A stretch of DNA of 64,000 nucleotides, taken from NCBI RefSeq assembly GCF_036021035.1, contig NZ_CP107930.1, positions 3,224,001-3,288,000 of the forward strand, given 5' to 3'. Below are positions 1-8,161 of the stretch, piece by piece (within the stretch, counting starts at the first letter, position 1; every line of letters begins with the position of its first letter). The position numbers and the translations under genes are program-made. A model generated the notes under the pieces. It saw only the letters and a program-made list of their open reading frames with translations, did not search any database and had not been told where the DNA came from. The DNA is from Kineococcus sp. NBC_00420. Its GTDB lineage: Bacteria; Actinomycetota; Actinomycetes; Actinomycetales; Kineococcaceae.

Positions 1-423
1 ACCTTCGTGGAATCGGGGTGGGAGGTCGAGCGCCTGCTCACGACGACGGACCTCACCGTCGTCCTCGACACCGGTCACGCCCTCCTGGCCGGCACCGACC
101 CGGTGGCGGCGGTGACGGCGTGGGGTTCCCGCGTCGACCACGTCCACCTCAAGGACGTCCGCCTCGAGCCCCTGCGCCGGGCGCGGGCCACGGGGCCCGT
201 CCCGTTGCGGTCGTGGTGGTCGGAGGCGAACGTGGTGTTCGGTCAGGGCGACGTGGACCTGCCCGGCGTCGTGACGGCCCTGCAGCGCAGGAACTACGCG
301 GGATGGCTCGTGGTGGAGCAGGACGTCGCCCCGCACGGCGGGCCGCAGCTCGAGGAGTTCTGCGACGACCAGCAGCACAACCTCGACACGCTGACGGCGA
401 TGGTGTCGCAGGACGGCCGGTGA
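1..423 (+). CDS. Sugar-phosphate isomerase/epimerase, C-terminal part (5' end outside window)
   Basis: The reading frame is open from base 1, so the start lies to the left; 140 codons are visible. They look like the end of a TIM-barrel xylose-isomerase-like (AP endonuclease 2 / IolE) protein. A DTGH motif, an HVHLKD motif and a late VVEQD segment supply the usual metal-binding Asp, His and Glu. Such enzymes isomerise, epimerise or dehydrate sugars and cyclitols. The TGA overlaps the GTG of the next gene in GTGA, so the two are translationally coupled. The exact substrate cannot be told. Confidence 0.8.
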   Translation, partial: TFVESGWEVERLLTTTDLTVVLDTGHALLAGTDPVAAVTAWGSRVDHVHLKDVRLEPLRRARATGPVPLRSWWSEANVVFGQGDVDLPGVVTALQRRNYAGWLVVEQDVAPHGGPQLEEFCDDQQHNLDTLTAMVSQDGR

Positions 424-2093
424 CCCGGGCGGCGCACGAGCTCCTGCTCGTCGACGCCCTCGCCAAGGTGTTCCCCGACGAGCGACCACGGGAACTCTTG
501 TCGTCCGAACCCTTGACGGTGTACGCGGGGGAGACCGCGTCGTTCCAGGTCGCCTGGCGGGCACCGTCCACCCGGGACCTCAGCGATCTGCCGCGGCTCG
601 TCCTCCGGGTCGACGCCGGGCCGGGTTCCCGGGTGACCCTGCACCGGGTCGGTCTCGTCCCGGTGCTGCTCGCGGCCTACGAGGGGGCGGACGAGCACTA
701 CCTGCGCACGAGTCCGGGGCTCTACCCGGACCCCTTGCACCCGTTGGGTTCCGGAGAACCCGTGGTCTCCGCCGTCGACACCTGGTCGGCGTGGTGGGTC
801 GACGTCGTCGTCGAGGACCCCGAACGGGCCGGTCCGCGCACGATCGGGGTGGTGGTGTCGACCGAGGACGGCGTCGAGCTGTTCGCCGCCGAGGTCGGGC
901 TCCGGGTCCACGCCGCGGTGCTGCCGGACGTCGACATCACGATCGCCCACTGGCTGCACGTCGACGCCCTGGCCGACCGCTACGCGGTGGTGCCCTTCGG
1001 GGAACGGCACTGGGAACTCCTGGACCACCACCTCGTGTCCCTGCGGGCGATGGGGGGCAACACGTTGCTCACGCCGCTGTGGACCCCGCCGCTGGACACC
1101 GCCCCCGGCGGGCGGCGCACGTCGACGCAGCTGGTGCGCGTCACCCTCCGGGACGGGAGCTGGTCCTTCGGGTTCGAGAACCTCGACCGCTGGGCGGCGA
1201 CGGCGATCCGGCGGGGTTTCACGACGCTGGAGATGCCGCACCTGTTCACCCAGTGGGGCGCGAAGGCGACCCCGTCGGTGACCGCCGGGACCGACGCGGG
1301 AACCCAGGAGGTCTTCGGCTGGCACGTCCCCGCGACCGACCCGAGCTACCGGGAGTTCCTCGGTCAGCTGGTCCCGCGCCTGCGCGCGCACCTGGGAATC
1401 CGGTGGCCGCAGCTGCGGACGGTCTGGCACGTGAGCGACGAACCCGGTGCGGACGCGCTGCCGGACTACACCGCGGCCCGGGCCGTGGTGGGGAACCTGC
1501 TCGACGGCGCGCGCGTCGTCGACGCCCTCAGCGACCGGCGGTTCCTGACCGCGGGCTCGGTCGACGTCCCCGTCGTGGCGACCGACGCCGTCGGACCGTT
1601 CGCGGCCGCCGGGGACGAGTTCTGGGTCTACCACTGCAACGCCCAGGACCGGGGCGTCTCGAACCGCTTCATCGCCCAGCCGAGCTGGCGCACCCGCGCC
1701 ATCGGGCAGCAGCTCTTCGCCTCCGGTGCGACGGGTTTCCTGCACTGGGGTTTCAACTTCTGGAACAGCCAGTTGTCGACGCGGACCGTCGACCCGTGGC
1801 AGGACCCGAGTTCCGGCGGGGCGTTCCCCGCGGGTGACGCGTTCGTCGTCTACCCCGGAGCGGACGGCCGCCCCGTGGAGTCGTTGCGGCACCGCGCGCT
1901 GCGGCAGGCGGTCGATGACCACCGGGCCCTGCAACTGCTGGGCGCACGGGTCGGCGCGTTCGCGGCTGCGCGGGTCGCCGGCGGGGGGACCGCGATGGCC
2001 TTCGACGACCTGCGACCCGGCGTGGAGTTCTGGAGCGCGTCCCGCCGGGAGGTGGACCGCCTCGCCCTCGGCGGCAGCCCTCCGTCCCGCTGA
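420..2093 (+). CDS. DUF4091 (glycoside hydrolase-like) protein
   Basis: A 557-residue protein starting at a GTG that overlaps the upstream stop. The N-terminal ~190 residues look beta-rich (ETASFQVAW). The C-terminal two thirds carry DUF4091 hallmarks: HVSDEP near residue 337, an FWVYHCNAQ segment, SNRFIAQPSWRTR, and FLHWGFNFWN near residue 440, where a GH123-like family has its active-site groove. No signal peptide is visible, so it is probably cytoplasmic. Coupling to a sugar isomerase suggests breakdown of an unusual glycan or amino sugar. The enzymatic activity is inferred from the family. It converges with the lipoprotein gene only 3 bp away. Confidence 0.8.
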   Translation: MTRAAHELLLVDALAKVFPDERPRELLSSEPLTVYAGETASFQVAWRAPSTRDLSDLPRLVLRVDAGPGSRVTLHRVGLVPVLLAAYEGADEHYLRTSPGLYPDPLHPLGSGEPVVSAVDTWSAWWVDVVVEDPERAGPRTIGVVVSTEDGVELFAAEVGLRVHAAVLPDVDITIAHWLHVDALADRYAVVPFGERHWELLDHHLVSLRAMGGNTLLTPLWTPPLDTAPGGRRTSTQLVRVTLRDGSWSFGFENLDRWAATAIRRGFTTLEMPHLFTQWGAKATPSVTAGTDAGTQEVFGWHVPATDPSYREFLGQLVPRLRAHLGIRWPQLRTVWHVSDEPGADALPDYTAARAVVGNLLDGARVVDALSDRRFLTAGSVDVPVVATDAVGPFAAAGDEFWVYHCNAQDRGVSNRFIAQPSWRTRAIGQQLFASGATGFLHWGFNFWNSQLSTRTVDPWQDPSSGGAFPAGDAFVVYPGADGRPVESLRHRALRQAVDDHRALQLLGARVGAFAAARVAGGGTAMAFDDLRPGVEFWSASRREVDRLALGGSPPSR

Positions 2094-2096
2094 GCG

Positions 2097-2507
2097 TCAC
2101 CCGGCGCCGAGGGTGCCGTCGGCGGCGGCCACCACGTCCGCCCGGTACACGATCGGGCCGCAGCCGTGCCCGTTGACGTCGACGCGGTGCAGCGTCGCCG
2201 TGCCGGTGGCGTCGAACACGACGGAACCGACGGCGTCCGCGACCCGGAGGCTGACGTCGACCGTCCCCTCCTTCGTCAGCGTCTCGTCGTCGACGCCGAC
2301 GAAGCCGGTCCCCACCCCGACCTGCGCCTCGGTGCAGACCTCGCCGACGCACGCGCGCACCGACGTCGGGTCGGTGAGGGGCAGCCCGCTCAGGTCGAAA
2401 CCCGCTCCGGAGGAACCACCCATCACGGTGCAGTCGCGCTGCTCGGTGAGGGAGCACGCGCCGAGGAGCGCCACCGCCAGGAGCGGGACCGGCGACCACC
2501 GGGTCAC
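2097..2507 (-). CDS. Putative lipoprotein
   Basis: A 136-residue protein read from a GTG at 2507 that overlaps the end of the upstream one-TM gene. An upstream in-frame start would lie inside that gene and add an implausible Arg/Gly-rich leader. Residues 1-18 form a short lipoprotein signal (hydrophobic LLAVALLGAC, lipobox LGAC). The mature part has several Cys residues and looks beta-rich; no family is recognised. As the last gene of the sigma-factor operon it may be an extracytoplasmic partner or target, which is inference from position. Confidence 0.65.
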   Translation of the reverse strand: MTRWSPVPLLAVALLGACSLTEQRDCTVMGGSSGAGFDLSGLPLTDPTSVRACVGEVCTEAQVGVGTGFVGVDDETLTKEGTVDVSLRVADAVGSVVFDATGTATLHRVDVNGHGCGPIVYRADVVAAADGTLGAG

Positions 2508-3061
2508 GGGAGGACCTCCACGACGTCCCCGCCGCACCGCGCGGCGGCCGCCGCCCCCGTCTCACCGAGGACCGCCACCGGGTCGGGTGCAGGGTCGGCC
2601 CGGGTGCGCACCTCGTCCCCGATCCCGATCCGCGTGCCGTCGGCCAGGACGACCTGTTGGGTGTCCCCGTCCCAGCCGGAACCCTGCGGCCAGACCAGCA
2701 CCGCCGCGTCCGAGACCAGGCACCCGTCGTGCAGTTCGACGACGTCGCGGCGGGTCGACGCGTCGCGCGGGCCCGGGGGTTCGGCGCCCGCTGGGAGGAC
2801 GACGAGGACCGGGTCCGGCGCGGCCGCCGTCGCGACCGCGGGGGCTCCACCGGAGTTCTCCCACGGCCAGTCCACGTCGAGGACCGTGACGGGGACGGCG
2901 AGCCCGCCCACGACGACGAGCGTGACGGCGGTCTGCAGCGCCCGACGGCGGAACCGCCGGTGGCGGCCGCGGGTCCGGATCCGTGTCAGGTCGATCGCGC
3001 TCGGGGGGCTGGGGTGCTCCTCCAGCGCCGCGCGCAGGCCGGCGGTGAGGGGGTCGGTCAT
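2504..3061 (-). CDS. Single-pass membrane protein in sigma-factor operon
   Basis: A 185-residue protein starting at the ATG at 3061, which overlaps the stop of the sigma gene (ATGA). Residues ~30-40 are an Arg-rich basic stretch (RTRGRHRRFRRRA) followed by one membrane segment (TAVTLVVVGGLAVPVTVL). The remaining ~120 residues, with three Cys, would be extracytoplasmic. The layout (short cytoplasmic tail, one TM, outer domain, next to an ECF sigma gene) is that of an anti-sigma factor. No HxxxCxxC zinc motif is present, so an anti-sigma role is only positional inference. Confidence 0.7.
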   Translation of the reverse strand: MTDPLTAGLRAALEEHPSPPSAIDLTRIRTRGRHRRFRRRALQTAVTLVVVGGLAVPVTVLDVDWPWENSGGAPAVATAAAPDPVLVVLPAGAEPPGPRDASTRRDVVELHDGCLVSDAAVLVWPQGSGWDGDTQQVVLADGTRIGIGDEVRTRADPAPDPVAVLGETGAAAAARCGGDVVEVLP

Positions 3062-3561
3062 CGTCGGGCTCCGTCCGGGGGTGGGACGAGGTGCTGGGCG
3101 AGGAAGCGCCGGGCGTGGTGGGCCTGGCTCTTCACCGTGCCCTCGCTGCAGGTGAGCAGGTGCGCGACCTCGCTGACGGGGAGGTCCTCCAGGAAGCGCA
3201 GCACGGCGACGGCGCGTTGGCGGACCGGTAGCCGTCGCAACAGGTCCACCGCGTCGAGGCGCCCTCCGTCGGGTTCCTCGGCGGTGGCGGTCTCGGGAAC
3301 CACGTCGACCGGCCACTCCCGTCGGCGGAAGGCCTTGCGGTGCTCCGAGACGAGCCGGTTGACCAGGGTCGTCCGGGCGTAGGCGTACTCGCGTCCGTCG
3401 CGGTGGACCCGCGGCCAGGCGGCGTAGATCCGTTCCATGGCGTCCTGCACGACGTCGTCGCTGTGGTGCCAGTCGTGGCACCAGGCGTACGCGAGTCGAC
3501 GGAGGCGCGGCATGGCGTCGACGGCGAACGCTTCCAACGCGGACTCCTCGGCTTCCTGCAC
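3058..3561 (-). CDS. SigE-family ECF RNA polymerase sigma factor
   Basis: A 167-residue protein from a GTG at 3561 preceded by a purine-rich GGAGAGGGGG. Region 2 spans roughly residues 10-75 (RLAYAWCHDWHHSDDVVQDAM, then RTTLVNRLVSEHRK). Region 4 with the helix-turn-helix is at ~110-160 (LPVRQRAVAVLRFLEDLPVSEVAHLL, then CSEGTVKSQAHHARR). This is the actinobacterial SigE/SigM-type ECF subfamily, which directs core polymerase to envelope or stress genes. It is first in a three-gene coupled operon with a one-TM protein and a lipoprotein. I did not find a clear autoregulatory promoter. Confidence 0.9.
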   Translation of the reverse strand: MQEAEESALEAFAVDAMPRLRRLAYAWCHDWHHSDDVVQDAMERIYAAWPRVHRDGREYAYARTTLVNRLVSEHRKAFRRREWPVDVVPETATAEEPDGGRLDAVDLLRRLPVRQRAVAVLRFLEDLPVSEVAHLLTCSEGTVKSQAHHARRFLAQHLVPPPDGARR

Positions 3562-3631
3562 CCGCCACCCCCTCTCCTCACCACCACCTACGCAGCAGCC
3601 CCTCCCGGGGGTTGCACCCGTGAGGTGACCG

Positions 3632-4015
3632 TCAGCGGTTCAGGTGGTCACCCTCGGAGGACAGGTCGTCGTCCGCGTCGACGCGCCAGACCTCCAGCCC
3701 CGGGGCGGACGCCAGGGTGTCGACGAGGTCCGCCGGGCCGCCGACCAGGGTGGAGTCCAGGTCGATCTCGGTGGCCAGGAACCGGCTGCGGTCCAGCGGC
3801 CACAGCAGGTTCGGCGACTGCGGCAGGAACCAGTCGGGGGTGATCTGCTCCCCGAGGTTCGCCGCGGCCCGCGGAAGAGCAGGTGCTCCCGCATCGGCAG
3901 GCTCAGCCGTGGTGCGGCCCGGGACCAACCGGCGCACGGCGCCGGGGTTCCCGTCCAGCCGCGGGGCGATCCAGTCCGCGACGCGCGGGTCGTGCACCGC
4001 GACGAGGTCCTCCAT
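3632..4015 (-). CDS. Hypothetical protein downstream of TetR
   Basis: A 127-residue protein from the ATG at 4015, three bases after the stop of the TetR gene, so almost certainly cotranscribed. It is acidic, has no membrane segment or signal peptide, and contains PDWFLPQSPNLLWPLDRSRF and an Asp-rich C-terminus (VDADDDLSSE). I do not recognise a family. The LWPLDRSRFLATEIDLDSTLV portion resembles a small alpha/beta fold. Its function may be linked to the efflux module, but only by position. Confidence 0.6.
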   Translation of the reverse strand: MEDLVAVHDPRVADWIAPRLDGNPGAVRRLVPGRTTAEPADAGAPALPRAAANLGEQITPDWFLPQSPNLLWPLDRSRFLATEIDLDSTLVGGPADLVDTLASAPGLEVWRVDADDDLSSEGDHLNR

Positions 4016-4017
4016 GC

Positions 4018-4641
4018 TCACGCTGCGGTGATCTCCCGCAGCGCGGCGCAGCTCGCGCGGTAGATCTCCACCAGGTCGGCGTCCTCGCCGTTCTCGCGCC
4101 GCGCGGCCCAGTCGTCCAGGGCGGCGCGCAGCCCGGCACCGAGGGTCTCGGAGATGATCCGGGTCCGCAGGTCCACGGTGGCCGAGCCGGTCGCGTCCGC
4201 GATCCGCCGGAAGAAGGCCCGTGACTGCTCGGCGTCCAGGCGCAGCAGGGCACCGCGCAGTCCGGCGTCCTCCATCACCAGGCAGCGCACCCGCAGCATC
4301 CGCTCGACGGACCCGGCCTCGGCGACCATCTCGGCGAGGACGGCGGCGATGGCCCGCTCGAAGTCGGCGAGGGAGGACGTCTCGTCGACCCGGGCCTCGA
4401 GGCGTTCGGCCAGGGCGTCGTCGAAGGCGCGGTTGGCGCCGAGCGCCGCGTCCTCCTTGGTGGGGAAGTAGCGGAAGAAGGTGCGCGGTGAGACCCCCGC
4501 GGCGGCGGCGATGTCGTCGACGGTGGTGCCCTCGGAGCCGTTGCGGGCGAAGAGGTCGAGGGCGGCGTGCTCGATCTCCGCCTGGGTGGCCAGTCGGCGG
4601 CGTTCGCGCAGGTCCGGGACGACGGTCCCCAGGTCGGTCAC
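4018..4641 (-). CDS. TetR-family repressor (likely of divergent MFS gene)
   Basis: A 207-residue regulator from the GTG at 4641. An upstream ATG at 4683 exists, but using it would place the palindromic operator inside the coding region, so the GTG is preferred. The N-terminal TetR helix-turn-helix is clear (residues ~10-55: TQAEIEHAALDLFARNG, TVDDIAAAAGVSPRTFFRYF). The rest is the ligand-binding helical domain. It is divergent from an EmrB/QacA-type exporter across an 81-bp gap holding the palindrome TGGCAG-ACA-CTGCCA, the usual layout for a drug-responsive repressor. Confidence 0.88.
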   Translation of the reverse strand: MTDLGTVVPDLRERRRLATQAEIEHAALDLFARNGSEGTTVDDIAAAAGVSPRTFFRYFPTKEDAALGANRAFDDALAERLEARVDETSSLADFERAIAAVLAEMVAEAGSVERMLRVRCLVMEDAGLRGALLRLDAEQSRAFFRRIADATGSATVDLRTRIISETLGAGLRAALDDWAARRENGEDADLVEIYRASCAALREITAA

Positions 4642-4667
4642 GGGAATGAGGATAACGACTGTCGAGT

Positions 4668-4682
4668 TGGCAGACACTGCCA
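4668..4682. promoter_or_regulatory. 15-bp palindromic operator, TetR/MFS intergenic region
   Basis: TGGCAG-ACA-CTGCCA is a perfect inverted repeat with a 3-bp centre, 26 bp upstream of the tetR start and 40 bp upstream of the exporter ATG. Its position between the divergent genes makes it the likely site of the TetR protein at 4018-4641, able to repress both directions. Confidence 0.65.
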
Positions 4683-4722
4683 TTAGGGTTGTGACTGTCA
4701 CCACCACGAGGAGTCCCCACCC

Positions 4723-6219
4723 ATGTCCACGAACGAGGACGTGACCCTGCCCGGGGTCGCGACCGACGCGTCCGCCCCGCCGATCGAGAAGGACCGGCTC
4801 GCGCCGGGCGACGCCACCGTCATCGCCCTGCTGCTGGTCTCCGCCTTCGTCGTGATCCTCAACGAGACGATCATGGGTGTGGCGCTGCCGCGGCTCATGG
4901 CCGACCTCGACATCACCGCCGCCACCGGTCAGTGGCTCACCACCGGCTTCATGCTGACCATGGCCGTGGTCATCCCGGCCACCGGTTTCATCATGGACCG
5001 GTTCCGGCTGCGCCAGGTCTTCATCGCCGCGATGAGCCTGTTCAGCCTCGGCACGGCGATCGCGGCGGTCGCGCCCGGTTTCGAGGTGCTGCTGCTGGGC
5101 CGCATCGTCCAGGCCAGCGGGACGGCGGTCATGATGCCGCTGCTCATGACCACGGTGATGACCCTCGTGCCCGCGGCCGGCCGCGGCAAGACGATGGGCA
5201 TGGTCTCGGTCGTCATCTCCGTCGCCCCGGCCATCGGGCCGACGATCTCCGGCGTCATCCTCTCCGCGCTGTCCTGGCGGTGGATGTTCATCATCGTGCT
5301 GCCCATCGCGTTGATCGCCCTCGGGCTCGGCGCCTGGAAGGTCCGCAACGTCACCGCTCCGCGCGACGCCCGCCTCGACGTGCTGTCGCTGGTGCTGTCC
5401 GCGATCGGGTTCGGTGGCCTCATCTACGGCCTCGCCAGCATCGGGGAGTCCGCCACCGGCCACGTCCCGGTCGCGCCCTGGATCCCGGTCGCGGTCGGGG
5501 TCCTCGCGCTGGCGACGTTCGTCGCGCGGCAGTTCCGCCTGCAGCGCACCTCGAACGCGTTGATGGACCTGCGGGTGTTCGCGAACCGGTCGTTCACCGT
5601 CTCGACCGTCGTTCTCGCGACGAGCTTCATGGCCCTGTTCGGCACCCTCATCGTGCTCCCGATCTTCCTGCAGTCCGTCCTGCAGCTGGGATCGTTGGAG
5701 ACCGGTCTGCTGCTGCTGCCCGGTGGCGCCGTGATGGCCGTCCTCTCGACCGTCGTCGGGCGGTTGTTCGACCGCTTCGGTCCGCGGCCGCTGGTCATCC
5801 CGGGGGCGGTCCTGGTCAGCGGGGCCCTGTGGCTGCTCACGACGCTGCACCCGGGGACCCCGGCGGGCATGGTCGTCCTGGTCCACACGGTGCTGAGCGC
5901 CGGGCTGGCGTTCATGTTCACGCCGCTGTTCACCTCGGCGCTGGGCTCGTTGCGCGCGGAGCTCTACGGCCACGGCAGCGCGATCGTCGGGACCGTCCAG
6001 CAGCTGGCCGGCGCCGCCGGGACCGCCCTGTTCGTGACGGTCCTCTCGACGAGGTCGGCCGCCAGCCTGGCGGACGGTTCCTCGGTGCTGAACGCCACGG
6101 CCGACGGGGTCCGGGGGGCGTTCTTCTGGGGCGGCATCATCTCCCTCGTCGCGCTCGTGCTGGCGCTGCTGATCCGGCGCCCGCCGGTCGTCCCCGGCCC
6201 CCGCGTCCCGGTGCACTGA
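4723..6219 (+). CDS. MFS drug exporter, DHA2 (EmrB/QacA) family
   Basis: A 498-residue integral membrane protein with about 14 hydrophobic segments, the usual number for DHA2 drug:proton antiporters. Family signatures are visible: FVVILNETIMGVALPRLMAD in TM1, WLTTGFMLTMA in TM2, and GPTISGVILSALSWRWMFII in TM5 (antiporter motif C). It should export toxic compounds using the proton gradient. The ATG follows a GAGGAG ribosome site. It is divergent from, and probably repressed by, the TetR gene at 4018, and is followed by an 18-bp-stem terminator. Confidence 0.92.
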   Translation: MSTNEDVTLPGVATDASAPPIEKDRLAPGDATVIALLLVSAFVVILNETIMGVALPRLMADLDITAATGQWLTTGFMLTMAVVIPATGFIMDRFRLRQVFIAAMSLFSLGTAIAAVAPGFEVLLLGRIVQASGTAVMMPLLMTTVMTLVPAAGRGKTMGMVSVVISVAPAIGPTISGVILSALSWRWMFIIVLPIALIALGLGAWKVRNVTAPRDARLDVLSLVLSAIGFGGLIYGLASIGESATGHVPVAPWIPVAVGVLALATFVARQFRLQRTSNALMDLRVFANRSFTVSTVVLATSFMALFGTLIVLPIFLQSVLQLGSLETGLLLLPGGAVMAVLSTVVGRLFDRFGPRPLVIPGAVLVSGALWLLTTLHPGTPAGMVVLVHTVLSAGLAFMFTPLFTSALGSLRAELYGHGSAIVGTVQQLAGAAGTALFVTVLSTRSAASLADGSSVLNATADGVRGAFFWGGIISLVALVLALLIRRPPVVPGPRVPVH

Positions 6220-6240
6220 GTTCCCGCCGCAGTTCCCGTC

Positions 6241-6279
6241 ACGAACGGCCGACCTCCCCTCGGGAGGTCGGCCGTTCGT
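6241..6279. terminator. Stem-loop terminator after MFS gene
   Basis: A perfect 18-bp stem (6241-6258 with 6262-6279) closed by a 3-nt loop, 22 bp after the MFS stop. There is no long T-run, as is common in GC-rich actinobacteria. Confidence 0.8.
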
Positions 6280-6301
6280 CGTCGCGCCCTAGGCTCGTGG
6301 C

Positions 6302-7117
6302 GTGCTGATCGCCGACCGGGCCGCCCTGCTCCTGCTGGACCCCGACGGTCGCCGCCGGGTGAGCGCCCGCCCGGCGGCTGCCGTGCTGGCCGGGGCCCTG
6401 CTCTCCGACCTCGTCCTCGCCGGTCGCGTCGTGGCCGACCTCGACGTCACGGCGCTGCGGGTCCTCCCCGGCCGGGACCCGGTGCCCCGTCTCGCCGCCG
6501 CGCTGGGGGCGGTCACGCTCACCTCGGGCGCGGTCCGCGCCACACTCCGCAGGCTCGTCGAGCGCCCGCTGTGGGCGGAGTCGACGGCCGAGCTGGAGAA
6601 GGCCGGTGCGCTGGTGACCGAACGTCGTCGTCGGCTCCTGGTCTTCCCGGTGGTGCGCTGGTGGCCCGAGCAGGCGGTCCTCGGACCCCAGCAGGAGTCC
6701 GTCGCGGCCGCGTTGACGGCGGCCGGGGTCCGACGCGCAGCCGCCGCCGTCGACCCGTCGACCGTCAGCCTGGTGGCGCTGCTCGCGGGCGTGGGGGGCC
6801 TCGGCGCCGTCCCCGGGCTGCCGGACGACGTGGACCCCGGCGAGGCGGCCGCGGTCCTGGCCGCCGCCCGGACCTTGCCGGCCGACGTGCTGCAGGCCCT
6901 GGCGGACATCGAGACGGCCGTCCCCGTGCTCCTGCAGTCCGCTGCCGGGGGCGACTCCGGGACGGACGGCGGCGGTGGGTATTCCGGTGACGGTGGCCAC
7001 CACGGCCACGGCCACCACGGCGGTTCCGACGGCGGCCACTCCGGCAGCGGTCACTCCGACGGGGGTTCCTCCGACGGTGGTGGGGGAGACGGCGGTGGCG
7101 GTGGTGGGGGTGACTGA
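6302..7117 (+). CDS. GPP34 (GOLPH3/Vps74)-family protein with Gly/His/Asp-rich tail
   Basis: A 271-residue protein from a GTG. Residues 1-215 match the GPP34 fold that in eukaryotes binds phosphatidylinositol-4-phosphate (GOLPH3, Vps74): the start LIADRAALLLLDPDGRRR, then SARPAAAVLAGALLSDLVLAGRV. Actinobacteria carry many such proteins, of unclear role, perhaps at the membrane surface. The last ~55 residues are low-complexity Gly, Ser, Asp and His (HHGHGHHGG), a possible metal-binding or flexible tail. The tail-coding DNA overlaps the start of the next gene by 8 bp. Confidence 0.85.
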   Translation: MLIADRAALLLLDPDGRRRVSARPAAAVLAGALLSDLVLAGRVVADLDVTALRVLPGRDPVPRLAAALGAVTLTSGAVRATLRRLVERPLWAESTAELEKAGALVTERRRRLLVFPVVRWWPEQAVLGPQQESVAAALTAAGVRRAAAAVDPSTVSLVALLAGVGGLGAVPGLPDDVDPGEAAAVLAAARTLPADVLQALADIETAVPVLLQSAAGGDSGTDGGGGYSGDGGHHGHGHHGGSDGGHSGSGHSDGGSSDGGGGDGGGGGGGD

Positions 7118-7430
7118 TCCCCTCACGACCCCCGACGGTCGCTACGTCGTCGTCCGGGGCCGGCTGTGGCGCTGCTCCGACCCGTCGTTGGCGCCGGAAC
7201 GTCGTCAGGAGCTCGTCGAGGAGCTGATGTCGGCGCGCCGGGCGAAGGGGGCGGCGATGCGGTCCGGCGACGACGCCGCCCGGGAGGCGGCCCGCGAGCG
7301 TGTGGAGGCAGCGAAGCGGGGACTGGGTGAGCGTGGTCCCGTCTGGTGGGACGACGACGCCCCCGACCTGACGCGGCACCTGGCGAAGAACACGGGCTAC
7401 GCGGAGTGGTTCGCCGAACAGGCCGACTGA
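7110..7430 (+). CDS. Small conserved hypothetical protein
   Basis: A 106-residue soluble protein. Its GTG at 7110 is in the tail of the GPP34 gene. The GTGs at 7101 and 7104 would give a slightly longer form, and longer starts would run back through the repetitive tail. The sequence has a short beta hairpin (DGRYVVVRGRLWRC), a charged helix (ERRQELVEELMSARRAKGAAM, EAARERVEAAKR) and a C-terminal WWDDDAPDLTRHL. Similar short proteins are common in actinobacteria, sometimes under the poorly supported name 'biopolymer transporter Tol'. No function can be assigned. Confidence 0.75.
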   Translation: MTDPLTTPDGRYVVVRGRLWRCSDPSLAPERRQELVEELMSARRAKGAAMRSGDDAAREAARERVEAAKRGLGERGPVWWDDDAPDLTRHLAKNTGYAEWFAEQAD

Positions 7431-7437
7431 GGTCGGG

Positions 7438-8103
7438 ATGTGGCATCGTCGGTACGTGGTGCTGATCGCCCAGCGGGTCCTGCTCGACGACGTGATCGCC
7501 GGGCTGCAGCGGACGCGAGCTGTCTTCCACTCGGAAGCGGACGTGCAACACGCTTTCGCCGTCGAGGTCGGACGCTCGGTGGCCGACCTCCGCGTGCGCC
7601 TCGAGGTTCCCTTCCGGGGGGCCGGATCGACCTACCTGGACGTCCTCGTGTCGGACCCGGAGACGGGTGAGAGCACCGCCGTCGAGGTGAAGTACTTCAC
7701 CGCTCGCCTGGACATCACCGACCCGCTGACGCAGGAGCGGTTCTCGCTCAGGTCCCACGGGGCCGACGATCTCCTCCGACTGCACTTCGCGCGCGATCTC
7801 GCCCGCCTGGAGGGGTGGGCCGGACCGCAGCGCAGCGGCATCGCGCTGCTGCTGACCAACGCATCCGGACTCTGGTCCGAGCCCCGAGGGGCCTCGCCCA
7901 CGCGGGACCGGGCCTTCCGCATCCACGAGGGACGAACCCTGGGTGGCTCGTTGGTGTGGGGAGACGGTGACGCCGAGGAGAACGACCTCCAGCTGAACGG
8001 TCGGTACACGACCTCCTGGCGTGATTACAGCGACCTCACGGTGCCACGGGGGGTCTTTCGATGGTTGGCCGTCGACGTGCCGCGAACGACCTCCGAAGAC
8101 TGA
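7438..8103 (+). CDS. Hypothetical protein with PD-(D/E)xK nuclease-like motif
   Basis: A 221-residue protein with no signal or membrane segment. Residues 31-43 (HSEADVQHAFAVE), D68 in STYLDVLV and E83-V-K85 in TAVEVKYF give the order Glu - Asp - ExK on a helix and two strands, the core arrangement of PD-(D/E)xK nucleases. The rest (LLLTNASGLWSEP, RAFRIHEGR) is not familiar. It stands alone with no methylase or helicase neighbour. The ATG at 7438 is taken as start, but a GTG at 7456 is possible. Nuclease activity is a motif-based inference; it could be a degenerate fold. Confidence 0.65.
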   Translation: MWHRRYVVLIAQRVLLDDVIAGLQRTRAVFHSEADVQHAFAVEVGRSVADLRVRLEVPFRGAGSTYLDVLVSDPETGESTAVEVKYFTARLDITDPLTQERFSLRSHGADDLLRLHFARDLARLEGWAGPQRSGIALLLTNASGLWSEPRGASPTRDRAFRIHEGRTLGGSLVWGDGDAEENDLQLNGRYTTSWRDYSDLTVPRGVFRWLAVDVPRTTSED

Positions 8104-8161
8104 ACCGACGCAGAGGGACAAGGCAGTGCACGAAGTAAACCTTCTGCACTTGACGCACTCC

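Noticed and set aside
294-1934. Long open frame on the minus strand opposite the DUF4091 gene
   Set aside because: High-GC shadow frame: Arg/Gly/Pro-rich, no ribosome site, and completely antisense to a well-supported gene. The same holds for the long minus frames at 4018-6216 (upstream part), 23000-25489, 47290-49158, 49729-51732 and 51410-53797.
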